A stretch of DNA of 12,687 bases. Origin: CAZFPN01 sp044370655. GTDB taxonomy: Bacteria > Pseudomonadota > Alphaproteobacteria > Rickettsiales > Deianiraeaceae. Below are positions 1-5,635 of the stretch, in pieces. Within the stretch, counting starts at the first letter, position 1. Each line of letters starts with the position of its first letter. The notes beneath the pieces are model-generated. The model made no database searches, was not told the DNA's origin, and saw nothing but the letters and a program-made list of their open reading frames with translations. The DNA is taken from assembly GCA_044370655.1 (NCBI GenBank), contig JBILVD010000035.1, positions 1 through 12,687 on the forward strand, in the 5' to 3' direction. Position numbers and translations under genes: made by a program.

Positions 1-1
1 A

Positions 2-121
2 TTGCGTGATTTGTTGGACGAACTTAAAGAACAAGATTTAATTAAAGCTTTAGAAAAACGTGGTAAAGTTTTAGAAAAACGTGGTAAAGCTTCTAATCCA
101 AGTTTTAATTATATCAGATAG
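2..121 (+). CDS. 3' end of an unidentified gene (partial)
   Basis: An open frame enters from the left edge and stops at TAG 119-121, giving 39 visible residues. The tail is highly charged and probably helical (LRDLLDELKEQDLIKALEKR at its start), then contains the hexapeptide LEKRGK twice, encoded by a 21-nt tandem duplication, and ends in SNPSFNYIR. The charge pattern and the in-frame duplication support real coding. No family is recognisable from this fragment; a coiled-coil or effector-like protein similar in style to the one at 2870-5377 is possible but is only a guess. The last 51 bases overlap, on the opposite strand, the weak leader reading frame of repeat copy A. Confidence 0.6.
   Translation: MRDLLDELKEQDLIKALEKRGKVLEKRGKASNPSFNYIR
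47..88 (+). repeat. 21-nt in-frame tandem duplication
   Basis: Two adjacent 21-nt units (47-67 and 68-88) differ at one base. They duplicate seven codons (A/V-LEKRGK) inside the partial gene without shifting its frame. The unit length is a multiple of three, as expected where slippage products are kept only if translation continues. Confidence 0.85.
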
Positions 122-280
122 CCTTATTTTCAACCTCCAGATTTGCATTAAGTGCATTAAGTAATAGCTTTTTACTAGGTTGTATTTTTCAACCTTAACT
201 TTTTGGTGTATGGTGATTTGTTGGCTTACTTCTGCGGTTTTAAAAAATTTGTATAAAGTCTTCATAATATGTGTCATCAT
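71..280 (-). CDS. Short leader reading frame of repeat copy A, probably a non-functional or cassette ORF
   Basis: A 69-codon frame starts at ATG 280-278 (a second ATG follows directly), with AAGGAGA at 296-290 nine bases upstream. The first part, MKTLYKFFKTAEVSQQ and about 15 more residues through KVKVEKYNL, lies inside the dispersed repeat and is almost identical to the frame in copy C at the right edge. After the repeat boundary the peptide differs completely from copy C and runs antisense into the neighbouring partial gene. No domain is recognisable. The conserved start with unrelated tails suggests either that the repeat carries a mobile 5' gene piece or that both are stumps of a once-larger paralogous family. 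Whether any product is made is unknown. Confidence 0.3.
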   Translation of the reverse strand: MMTHIMKTLYKFFKTAEVSQQITIHQKVKVEKYNLVKSYYLMHLMQIWRLKIRLSDIIKTWIRSFTTFF

Positions 281-339
281 TTTTTTAGGTCTCCTTAAAT
301 TTTTAAGGAAAATTTTTATAGTTTAGTATATAAATGTGA
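175..339 (-). repeat. Dispersed repeat, copy A (with start codon and ribosome binding site)
   Basis: About 165 bp shared with copy B (2568-2712, opposite orientation, decayed) and copy C (12610-12687, same orientation, cut by the window edge). Bases 176-253 match copy C at 77 of 78 positions. Read on the minus strand the element runs: a TATACT -10-like hexamer, a short palindrome, AAGGAGA, ATGATG, then about 30 codons. It has no transposase, and terminal inverted repeats are not obvious. The near identity of A and C suggests recent spread or gene conversion. Confidence 0.85.
290..309 (-). promoter_or_regulatory. Ribosome binding site inside a palindrome
   Basis: On the minus strand TCCTTAAA, two A bases and TTTAAGGA form a perfect 8-bp stem (309-292). 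Its 3' arm overlaps the Shine-Dalgarno AAGGAGA (296-290), nine bases before ATG 280-278. In RNA the ribosome binding site could therefore be paired and hidden. Copy B keeps the first arm but has lost the second arm, the Shine-Dalgarno and the ATGATG. Control of translation is inference only; a chance AT-rich palindrome is possible. Confidence 0.4.
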
Positions 340-427
340 GGTATGGAAGCAAAAAGTGAAGAATTTTGAAAGAAATATTTTAAGATAGTGATTTTAGGTG
401 GTTGTTTAAAGTGTTTATTTTTAGATG

Positions 428-742
428 AGGGAGGGAGGTTTGCTAGGTAATGGGGAGTGTTTAAACTTTCCTTTCTAAAGTAATATATACAAGCTTGATT
501 TTGAGTTAGGGAGGAAGATTATTATATCTCACTCTAAAGTAAAGATTTGATTTGTATCTCTCGTATCTCTTTTGTGAAAACATTAATTGTGTATATTGTA
601 TCTTAAGGATTTGTAATATAATACAAATCTTAAGGGAGATGACAGGAGGAAGATTGGTAGCATACTATAACAAAGAGGGAGGAAGATTGGTAATATATAT
701 CACATATCTCTCTCTAAAGTAAAAGAGGGAGGTTTGTTAGAT
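428..742. repeat. Cluster of degenerate purine-rich repeats in a gene-free stretch
   Basis: Several related units occur between copy A and the rhodanese gene. Motif GGGAGGAAGATT (or AGGAGGAAGATT) appears near 509, 644 and 677, and GGGAGGTTTG near 433 and 727. Three units end in a CTAAAGTAA block (near 473-483, 533-543 and 712-722), so a unit is roughly 35-50 bp: purine block, AT-rich middle, CTCTAAAGTAA. Apart from these and the palindrome at 602-634, I see no gene in 340-854. One unit pair creates AGGAGG followed by TTG and 22 codons (654-722), too short and too repetitive to call. The function is unknown. Confidence 0.6.
602..634. repeat. Palindrome with 13-bp arms
   Basis: The left arm CTTAAGGATTTGTA and right arm TACAAATCTTAAG are reverse complements except for one bulged G, around a 6-nt AT loop. 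Neither side has a T-run, so it does not look like an intrinsic terminator. It sits between purine-rich repeat units. It may be a protein-binding site, a small palindromic element or a chance AT-rich structure. Confidence 0.65.
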
Positions 743-854
743 TTTTTACCCTCACACTAAAATGGTGAAGAATGCCTTATAAACCTCTCTTAAGATACAA
801 GCAAAGATTTGCAACAAAACTACAAATTGTAAGTATTTTAGACTTAAGCCTTGC

Positions 855-1181
855 TTATTCCACCAAAACCTCAAAACCAGCTTTCTCCCAGGCTTTTAAG
901 CCTCCTGCAACACTAAAGACATTTTTAAAACCTGCTTGCAAAAAAACAGTTGTTGCCTTTTTGCTTCTCCTACCAGAAAGGCACTGAAAGTAGACATTTT
1001 TACCTTCAAACTCTGTTAAAAAATGGCTTATTCTAGAAACCAAAATTTCAAGAGGTATGTGTATTGAAGAAGGAATAAAACCTTGAATTCTCTCTTCGCA
1101 ATCCCTCACATCCACAATAATCACGCCTTCAATATTTTGTTTAAAAATATTTCTCAATTCAGCAATACCTACTTCATTCAT
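855..1181 (-). CDS. Single-domain rhodanese-like sulfurtransferase
   Basis: The product has 108 residues, the size of a stand-alone rhodanese domain (GlpE/PspE-like). VIIVDVRD (20-27) is the usual first strand with its Asp, and CLSGRRS (67-73) is the active-site loop, Cys67 being the expected persulfide carrier and the Arg residues lining the loop. The C-terminal VAGGLKAWEKAGF (91-103) matches the family's closing helix. Such proteins pass sulfur from thiosulfate or a persulfide to an acceptor in the cytosol; the true partner is not visible here. There is no signal peptide. The ATG at 1181 is the only start: an in-frame TGA lies five codons upstream. No Shine-Dalgarno is close to it. The gene is divergent from metK. 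Confidence 0.9.
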   Translation of the reverse strand: MNEVGIAELRNIFKQNIEGVIIVDVRDCEERIQGFIPSSIHIPLEILVSRISHFLTEFEGKNVYFQCLSGRRSKKATTVFLQAGFKNVFSVAGGLKAWEKAGFEVLVE

Positions 1182-1248
1182 AAAAATTTGATATTTTCAT
1201 ATCAATGATAAAAAAAGAAAAGATAATTTTCAAGTTGATTTTTATAAA

Positions 1249-1256
1249 ACCTCCTT
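1249..1256 (-). promoter_or_regulatory. Orphan perfect Shine-Dalgarno sequence
   Basis: The minus strand reads AAGGAGGT here, a full match to the anti-Shine-Dalgarno, yet no ATG or GTG follows within 15 bases. The next intact start, that of the rhodanese, is 67 bases downstream. It overlaps the stop codon of the possible remnant at 1255-1365, as in tightly packed operons, so it may be what is left of an old gene junction. Confidence 0.4.
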
Positions 1257-1365
1257 ATGCATATTCTTGCAAAAGATTTAACATATACTCTTGAGTAAAA
1301 CGAGTAAAATCTTGCTAATTATTAAATGCCTTAGCAAATTTCTTCTTGAAAATTGAAAAATTATT
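1255..1365 (-). pseudogene. Possible 3' remnant of a lost gene upstream of the rhodanese
   Basis: One minus-strand frame, interrupted by a single TAG at 1317-1315, reads as protein-like sequence: FKKKFAKAFNN, stop, QDFTRFTQEYMLNLLQEYA, then TAA at 1257-1255. Composition and helix-like pattern resemble a genuine C-terminus, and the stop overlaps a perfect AAGGAGGT, the normal arrangement at a gene junction in an operon. The fragment is short and the region AT-rich, so it may be chance. I do not recognise the family. Confidence 0.3.
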
Positions 1366-1374
1366 TTATATAGC
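1346..1374 (+). promoter_or_regulatory. Candidate promoter of metK
   Basis: TTGAAA (1346-1351) and TATAGC (1369-1374) are 17 bases apart; a TATATA (1367-1372) overlaps the second box with a 15-base spacer. Transcription would start about 20 bases before the metK ATG. The match is moderate and such boxes are common in AT-rich DNA. Confidence 0.35.
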
Positions 1375-1401
1375 ATAAAAACTGATTAAAAATAAATAGA
1401 T

Positions 1402-2532
1402 ATGTCAAGTAGTAAATATATTTTCACGAGTGAAAGTGTTTCCCCTGGTCATCCTGATAAAACATGTGATGCAGTATCGGACGCACTTCTTGACTTCGTT
1501 CTAAATAAAGATAGATACGCAAGGTGTGCCTTTGAATGTTTTGCAACCAAGGATAATTTAATAATAGGTGGGGAGACGAAAATTAAAGGATACTCCTTAA
1601 CGCAAGAAGATATTGAAGTAGTTGCAAGAAAAACTCTTCAAGAGATAGGGCATAAATCGAAAGGCTTTCATTTTGAAAATGTCAAAATTACAAATTTAAT
1701 TCATGGGCAATCGCCAGACATTGCAATAGGAGTAGATGAGGCGGAAGGTAAGGAAGAAGGAGCGGGAGACCAAGGAATAATGTTTGGATACGCCTGCGAG
1801 GAAACGGAAGAGCTAATGCCCGCTTCTATTTACTATGCTCATAAAATACTGCAAAATATTTGGTCTTCTAATTTTCTTGAAAAAGGCTTAGGGGTTGATG
1901 CTAAAAGTCAGGTTAGCCTTATTTATCAAGACGAAGTTCCAGTCGGTTGTCATTCTGTTACAGTTTCAATTCAACACAAGGAAGAGGTTTCTCTAGAAGA
2001 AGTAAAGCAGATGGTTATTCCCATCATTGAAAATACACTTCCTCAAGGTTGGCTTCCATCTTTGGAGAATATTTTTATCAATCCAACAGGAAGGTTTGTA
2101 ATCGGAGGGCCAGTTTCAGACACAGGTTTAACAGGAAGGAAGATAATCGTTGATACTTACGGCGGGGCTTCACCACATGGAGGAGGAGCTTTTAGCGGTA
2201 AAGACCCTACAAAAGTTGACAGGTCAGCCGCTTATATGGCAAGATATATAGCGAAAAACATTGTTGCAAGTGGTTTTGCAAAAAGATGCACAATTCAATT
2301 AAGCTACGCTATAGGAATTGCAAAGCCTATATCAATTTACATCAACAGTCATGGCACGGGCAAGATAGATGAAAGCGAGCTAATTGAAGTAATAGAAAAA
2401 AGGCTAGACTTAACCCCAAAAGGCATTAGAACCTACCTTAACTTAAACCGCCCGATATACCTTCCTACTGCAAGTTTTGGGCATTTTGGAAGAAGGGGAT
2501 TTAGCTGGGAGGAGACGGATTTAATCAAGTAA
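1402..2532 (+). CDS. metK: S-adenosylmethionine synthetase
   Basis: The product makes S-adenosylmethionine from methionine and ATP in the cytosol. It has 376 residues, close to the usual 380-400 of bacterial MetK. The conserved blocks are present in order: TSESVSPGHPDK (9-20) with the ATP/Mg-binding His and Asp, GAGDQGIMFGYA (120-131), GGGAFSGKDPTKVDRSAAY (260-278), and the typical end GHFGRRGFSWEETD (360-373). No key block is broken, so the enzyme should be active; in some Rickettsia this gene is decaying and SAM is imported. The ATG at 1402 fits the family N-terminus. The upstream bases are A/T-rich with no Shine-Dalgarno. Inverted repeat copy B begins about 35 bases after the stop. Confidence 0.97.
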   Translation: MSSSKYIFTSESVSPGHPDKTCDAVSDALLDFVLNKDRYARCAFECFATKDNLIIGGETKIKGYSLTQEDIEVVARKTLQEIGHKSKGFHFENVKITNLIHGQSPDIAIGVDEAEGKEEGAGDQGIMFGYACEETEELMPASIYYAHKILQNIWSSNFLEKGLGVDAKSQVSLIYQDEVPVGCHSVTVSIQHKEEVSLEEVKQMVIPIIENTLPQGWLPSLENIFINPTGRFVIGGPVSDTGLTGRKIIVDTYGGASPHGGGAFSGKDPTKVDRSAAYMARYIAKNIVASGFAKRCTIQLSYAIGIAKPISIYINSHGTGKIDESELIEVIEKRLDLTPKGIRTYLNLNRPIYLPTASFGHFGRRGFSWEETDLIK

Positions 2533-2567
2533 TCGTATTTTTGAAGTAATGAAGTATTATAACTAAC

Positions 2568-2712
2568 TCATATTTCTATGCTAAGCTATAAAAATTTTCC
2601 TTAAAAAACGATAGCACGTATTATGAAGATTTTATACCAATTTTTTAAAACCGCAGAAGTAAAATAATAAACCACCTATACCAAAAAATAAAGCCATTAA
2701 AATACAACCTAG
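2568..2712 (+). repeat. Dispersed repeat, copy B (inverted, decayed)
   Basis: Read on the plus strand it matches the minus strand of copy A: the same CTATAAAAATTTTCCTTAAA block, TATTATGAAGA, and the highly conserved AATTTTTTAAAACCGCAGAA, ending at TACAACCTAG. It lacks about 20 bases that carry the Shine-Dalgarno and ATGATG in copy A. Its leader frame (MKILYQFFKTAEVK) hits a stop after 14 codons. It occupies most of the 337-bp gap between metK and the next gene; the remainder holds that gene's promoter. Confidence 0.8.
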
Positions 2713-2815
2713 CAAAATAAATAAATGAAACTCAAAATAACCTATAAAATCAAGATGCAAGCCTAAAATTCAATGCAAACCAATTCCAACTTCACTGAAA
2801 AGAAAATTAATTTTG

Positions 2816-2844
2816 TTGACAGTTCTAGGTTTGTATTGTATAAT
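2816..2844 (+). promoter_or_regulatory. Perfect-consensus sigma70-type promoter
   Basis: TTGACA (2816-2821) and TATAAT (2839-2844) are both exact consensus hexamers, separated by the optimal 17 bases. Transcription should begin near 2851, about 20 bases before the first ATG of the coiled-coil gene, giving a very short untranslated leader. It is by far the best promoter match in the window and predicts strong vegetative expression unless repressed. Confidence 0.85.
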
Positions 2845-2869
2845 AAATTATTAATGAAATTTAAAATAT

Positions 2870-2920
2870 ATGAAAACAGAAAATTATATGAAAACAGAAA
2901 ATTATATGAAAACAGAAAAT
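2870..2920 (+). repeat. 18-nt tandem repeat that triplicates the start codon
   Basis: Units ATGAAAACAGAAAATTAT at 2870-2887 and 2888-2905, plus a 15-nt partial at 2906-2920, encode MKTENY, MKTENY and MKTEN. Each unit begins with an in-frame ATG, so translation could start at any of three sites in nearly identical local context. The 18-nt period keeps the frame if copies are gained or lost. Confidence 0.95.
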
Positions 2921-5377
2921 GTAAAGACATTGCCTGGACAAAATTCGGATGACTTAAAAAAGAAATTGCAAAATTTAAGAGGCGTTTTTATTCCAGCTGA
3001 TGGCGTTTTAAAAATTGTAAACGGTTCTGATTTAAGTTCCAATTATATTAATGGGTATACTGATGGGAGTAGTCAGGTACTGGAAGAGACGGATCTACGG
3101 CTTTTTAAGCAAGCACTTGATGAAGTTCGAGCAGTTAATAGTAATGCTCCTTTGCCGAAAAAAAAGTTTATTCAATACAGCAATCATTTTGTTGCACTTT
3201 ATTACGATGAAGATAATAAAAGATTTATAATAGTTGACACATTAGGATACGACAAGAGTAGTGTGATAAATTTTTTATCAAACCAGGCTGAAGAATTAAA
3301 AAAGCTAGGTTACGTTTACGATTCTAACAATAATATCATCATAAATAATGTCTACTTTAATGGTTCAAACAACTGTGTAATAAATGCAGCGATAAATCTA
3401 GATGCAATTGAAGAGGTGTTGGAATTAGCAAAAAAGAAAGGTATTGAAGCAAATAAGGGCTTTTTAGAAAACAGTCTAAGGAAATTTTACAACCTAAAAC
3501 TTAGCAATGACATCAAAGACTTATTTAATCTTCAAGATTTAAAAGACAAAATACCAGAAAGCAAAAAAAACAGATACAAAGATCAAATTTTTTTTCAGCA
3601 AAAAGAAGTATTAAAAGCATTGAAAAAAAATGGTATAAATTTCTCTAGCGATAAAATCAAGCAAGCGTATAAATATATCACGCAAAGAGAAAAGGAAATA
3701 GAATATATAGAAGAATTATCAAAAAAAGCTACAAAATTTAGAGAAGCATTGGAAGATATTGCAAATCAAAATCAATCAAATACAGAATTAACAAACATCT
3801 ATAAAGGTTTTGATCGTGCGTATAAAAAATTTAGGGATCTTGTGAATAATGATAGGGATATATTTAAAATACAGAAAGAGACGACAGAAATATTGGAACA
3901 AATGAAGATGGTTCAAGGCAAATTCTACAATATACTTAAACAAAACCAAGAAGCAAAAATCAGCCATACTTTATTACAAAAAAATCAAGCAAATTTACAA
4001 AAGCTAAACCGTTATATTGCTGATAACGAAAAAATTAATCCTAATAAATTATTCAATCCAACAACACTAGGGGAGTTTAAAATGCAATTTAATGAATCAA
4101 ATAAGTGGATGGATGAAGCTTTAAAAATATTACGAACTTATTTGAATAATAATATAGAACATCTTAAGGGACTTAATCGTACTATTATTAATTCTAACGA
4201 AAAAATTAATAATGGTAATTTTGAAAAGTTAAAAAATTTGAGGAAAAGTATACTAACAAATGAAAAGCAAATTAAAAAACTTGAACAAAAATTTAATAAA
4301 AACTTCGAAAACGAAAAAAACGAAATAATTAAAGACCTTGTAAAAGACAAACCAGGCCTCTCAGAACCATCATTGAAAGATTTGCAAGACGAAAGAGCAA
4401 AATTAGAAAAAAAAGATACGAATTCGACTTTAAATGCAAAAATAGAGCTCCTAGAAGAAAAATTTAAAAAAACATCTCTCGAAAATGATTTAAAAAAATT
4501 AAATCTAGATCAAAACGATTTTTCTAATATAGATAAATATATAGAATTAGAAAATCAAATTACAAAAGAAAGATCAGCATTGAATGCTAACAATATAATT
4601 AAAGAAAATCAAAGATTAATTGAAGAATGGTTTGAATTGCAAGGTATGGCAAATAGTATTCTTGAGGCAAATCGTAATTACCAAAATATTACTCAAATAC
4701 AAGATCAAAAAAAAGCTTTCTTTGAGAAAAATTTAAAAGAAATTGAAAAAGAAATTGAACAAATTCCGAAAGAGGGAGATGGGAAGGAAAGTAACATTGG
4801 GGTAGGCGAAAATTCAGAAGTAGGTAAAAATAATCTTTCAACGCAACAAAACACGCAACAAAACACTTCACTTAATGGAAATAGTCTTTTACTTTTAAAA
4901 GATTTAAGGGAATACAATCTTAAAGTTAACGAGCTTTTGGATGAACAGGAAAAATTAAATTTAGATTTAGATAAACTTACAAAAGCAAAACTCAAACTAG
5001 AAGGAAATATTCCAGAATTGCATCGTGGTAACTCTAAGGAAGTAACAAATGAATATAAATTGAAAGGCATAATGAAGAAAATTACAGCAAAAGAGTGTCG
5101 GTTACGACACAATATATCAAGTGTTGACAGTATTTTAAGCGAAATTGAAACAAGACGACAAGGTTTAGAGAATATTAGAAATGGAGGTAATTCAATGAAT
5201 TTGTCAGGCAAATTTATTGATCAAAATGTATCATCTGAAACAAGAGCAACATTAAATATTGATAATGTAAGTGAACCTCCTGATAATCAAAGAAAAAAAA
5301 CCGACGATTATAATAAAAATAATACATCTTTCGATCGTATTAATCAGCAACGTCAGCACAGTGTAACAGTAAGGTAA
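2870..5377 (+). CDS. Large coiled-coil protein with CE-clan cysteine-enzyme-like N-terminus, candidate secreted effector
   Basis: The product has 835 residues, rich in Lys, Asn, Glu and Gln. Residues 99-180 resemble a CE-clan (Ulp1/SENP, YopJ) catalytic core: NHFVALYY with His106, FIIVDTLG with Asp123, and SNNCVINAA with Cys169. The His-Asp gap of 17 equals that of yeast Ulp1 and the Asp-Cys gap of 46 lies near those of Ulp1 and YopJ; Asn164 sits about where an oxyanion residue is expected. Residues from about 215 to 620 and 670 to 780 are long charged helices, probably coiled coil. A low-complexity linker (about 630-670, QQNTQQNT) and a polar, Arg-containing tail (RINQQRQHSVTVR) follow. There is no signal peptide or membrane segment. 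By inference it is an effector that cleaves or modifies host ubiquitin-like conjugates or acetylates host proteins. Three in-frame ATGs (2870, 2888, 2906) are possible starts. It is more A-rich than its neighbours. Function is unproven. Confidence 0.7.
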   Translation: MKTENYMKTENYMKTENVKTLPGQNSDDLKKKLQNLRGVFIPADGVLKIVNGSDLSSNYINGYTDGSSQVLEETDLRLFKQALDEVRAVNSNAPLPKKKFIQYSNHFVALYYDEDNKRFIIVDTLGYDKSSVINFLSNQAEELKKLGYVYDSNNNIIINNVYFNGSNNCVINAAINLDAIEEVLELAKKKGIEANKGFLENSLRKFYNLKLSNDIKDLFNLQDLKDKIPESKKNRYKDQIFFQQKEVLKALKKNGINFSSDKIKQAYKYITQREKEIEYIEELSKKATKFREALEDIANQNQSNTELTNIYKGFDRAYKKFRDLVNNDRDIFKIQKETTEILEQMKMVQGKFYNILKQNQEAKISHTLLQKNQANLQKLNRYIADNEKINPNKLFNPTTLGEFKMQFNESNKWMDEALKILRTYLNNNIEHLKGLNRTIINSNEKINNGNFEKLKNLRKSILTNEKQIKKLEQKFNKNFENEKNEIIKDLVKDKPGLSEPSLKDLQDERAKLEKKDTNSTLNAKIELLEEKFKKTSLENDLKKLNLDQNDFSNIDKYIELENQITKERSALNANNIIKENQRLIEEWFELQGMANSILEANRNYQNITQIQDQKKAFFEKNLKEIEKEIEQIPKEGDGKESNIGVGENSEVGKNNLSTQQNTQQNTSLNGNSLLLLKDLREYNLKVNELLDEQEKLNLDLDKLTKAKLKLEGNIPELHRGNSKEVTNEYKLKGIMKKITAKECRLRHNISSVDSILSEIETRRQGLENIRNGGNSMNLSGKFIDQNVSSETRATLNIDNVSEPPDNQRKKTDDYNKNNTSFDRINQQRQHSVTVR
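4841..4864 (+). repeat. 12-nt tandem duplication in the effector linker
   Basis: Two identical 12-nt units (ACGCAACAAAAC) encode TQQNTQQN in the low-complexity linker of the coiled-coil protein. The duplication is in frame and recent enough to be perfect. Confidence 0.85.
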
Positions 5378-5390
5378 GCTATAATCAATC

Positions 5391-5410
5391 ATATTCAAGA
5401 GTATTTTTTT
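5391..5410 (+). terminator. Candidate intrinsic terminator of the coiled-coil gene
   Basis: ATATTC, AA, GAGTAT can fold into a short hairpin (one T-G pair), followed at once by a run of seven T. It lies 14 bases after the stop codon. The stem is short and AT-rich, so it is a modest call, but position and T-run fit. Confidence 0.4.
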
Positions 5411-5635
5411 ATAAAGTAACCATTTAATATATTATAAAAAAACGCTTAAATCTAAAATAAGTTAGGAGACTAATATTCCCATCTTCAATTTTTAAACCCC
5501 GCAATCCTTCCTAAAAAAAGCAATCAATTTTTTAATTTCTAGCTATATTTCACTTTAAATGCTTGCTATTTTACAAAATTTTTATTGACTATAAAAAATA
5601 AACAAGATAAGCAATATTTAGTGTTTTTTATTAGT

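Noticed and set aside
175..339. Insertion sequence
   Set aside because: The repeat encodes no transposase, and neither terminal inverted repeats nor target duplications could be seen.
428..742. CRISPR array
   Set aside because: The repeats are degenerate, unevenly spaced and without regular spacers or cas genes.
772..987. 71-codon plus-strand frame
   Set aside because: Most of it is antisense to the rhodanese, which has clear family motifs; the plus-strand peptide shows none.
4138..5211. Minus-strand frames inside the coiled-coil gene (up to 168 codons)
   Set aside because: They are shadows of a Lys/Glu/Asn-rich gene, giving Phe/Ser/Leu-rich peptides with no motif, start signal or neighbour support.
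2870..5377. Cytoplasmic-incompatibility-type toxin with a CE-clan domain (CidB-like) and its antidote gene
   Set aside because: No antidote-like gene lies beside it (metK and ppdK flank it), and the body is coiled coil rather than the multi-domain CidB layout.
5440..5560. Minus-strand protein-like fragment (GLRGLKIEDGNISLL)
   Set aside because: It is short, bounded by stops, and has no start signal or recognised family; not enough to call a remnant.
5585..5635. Longer ppdK from TTG at 5585
   Set aside because: It adds 17 residues not found in the family; the ATG at 5636 matches the usual N-terminus.
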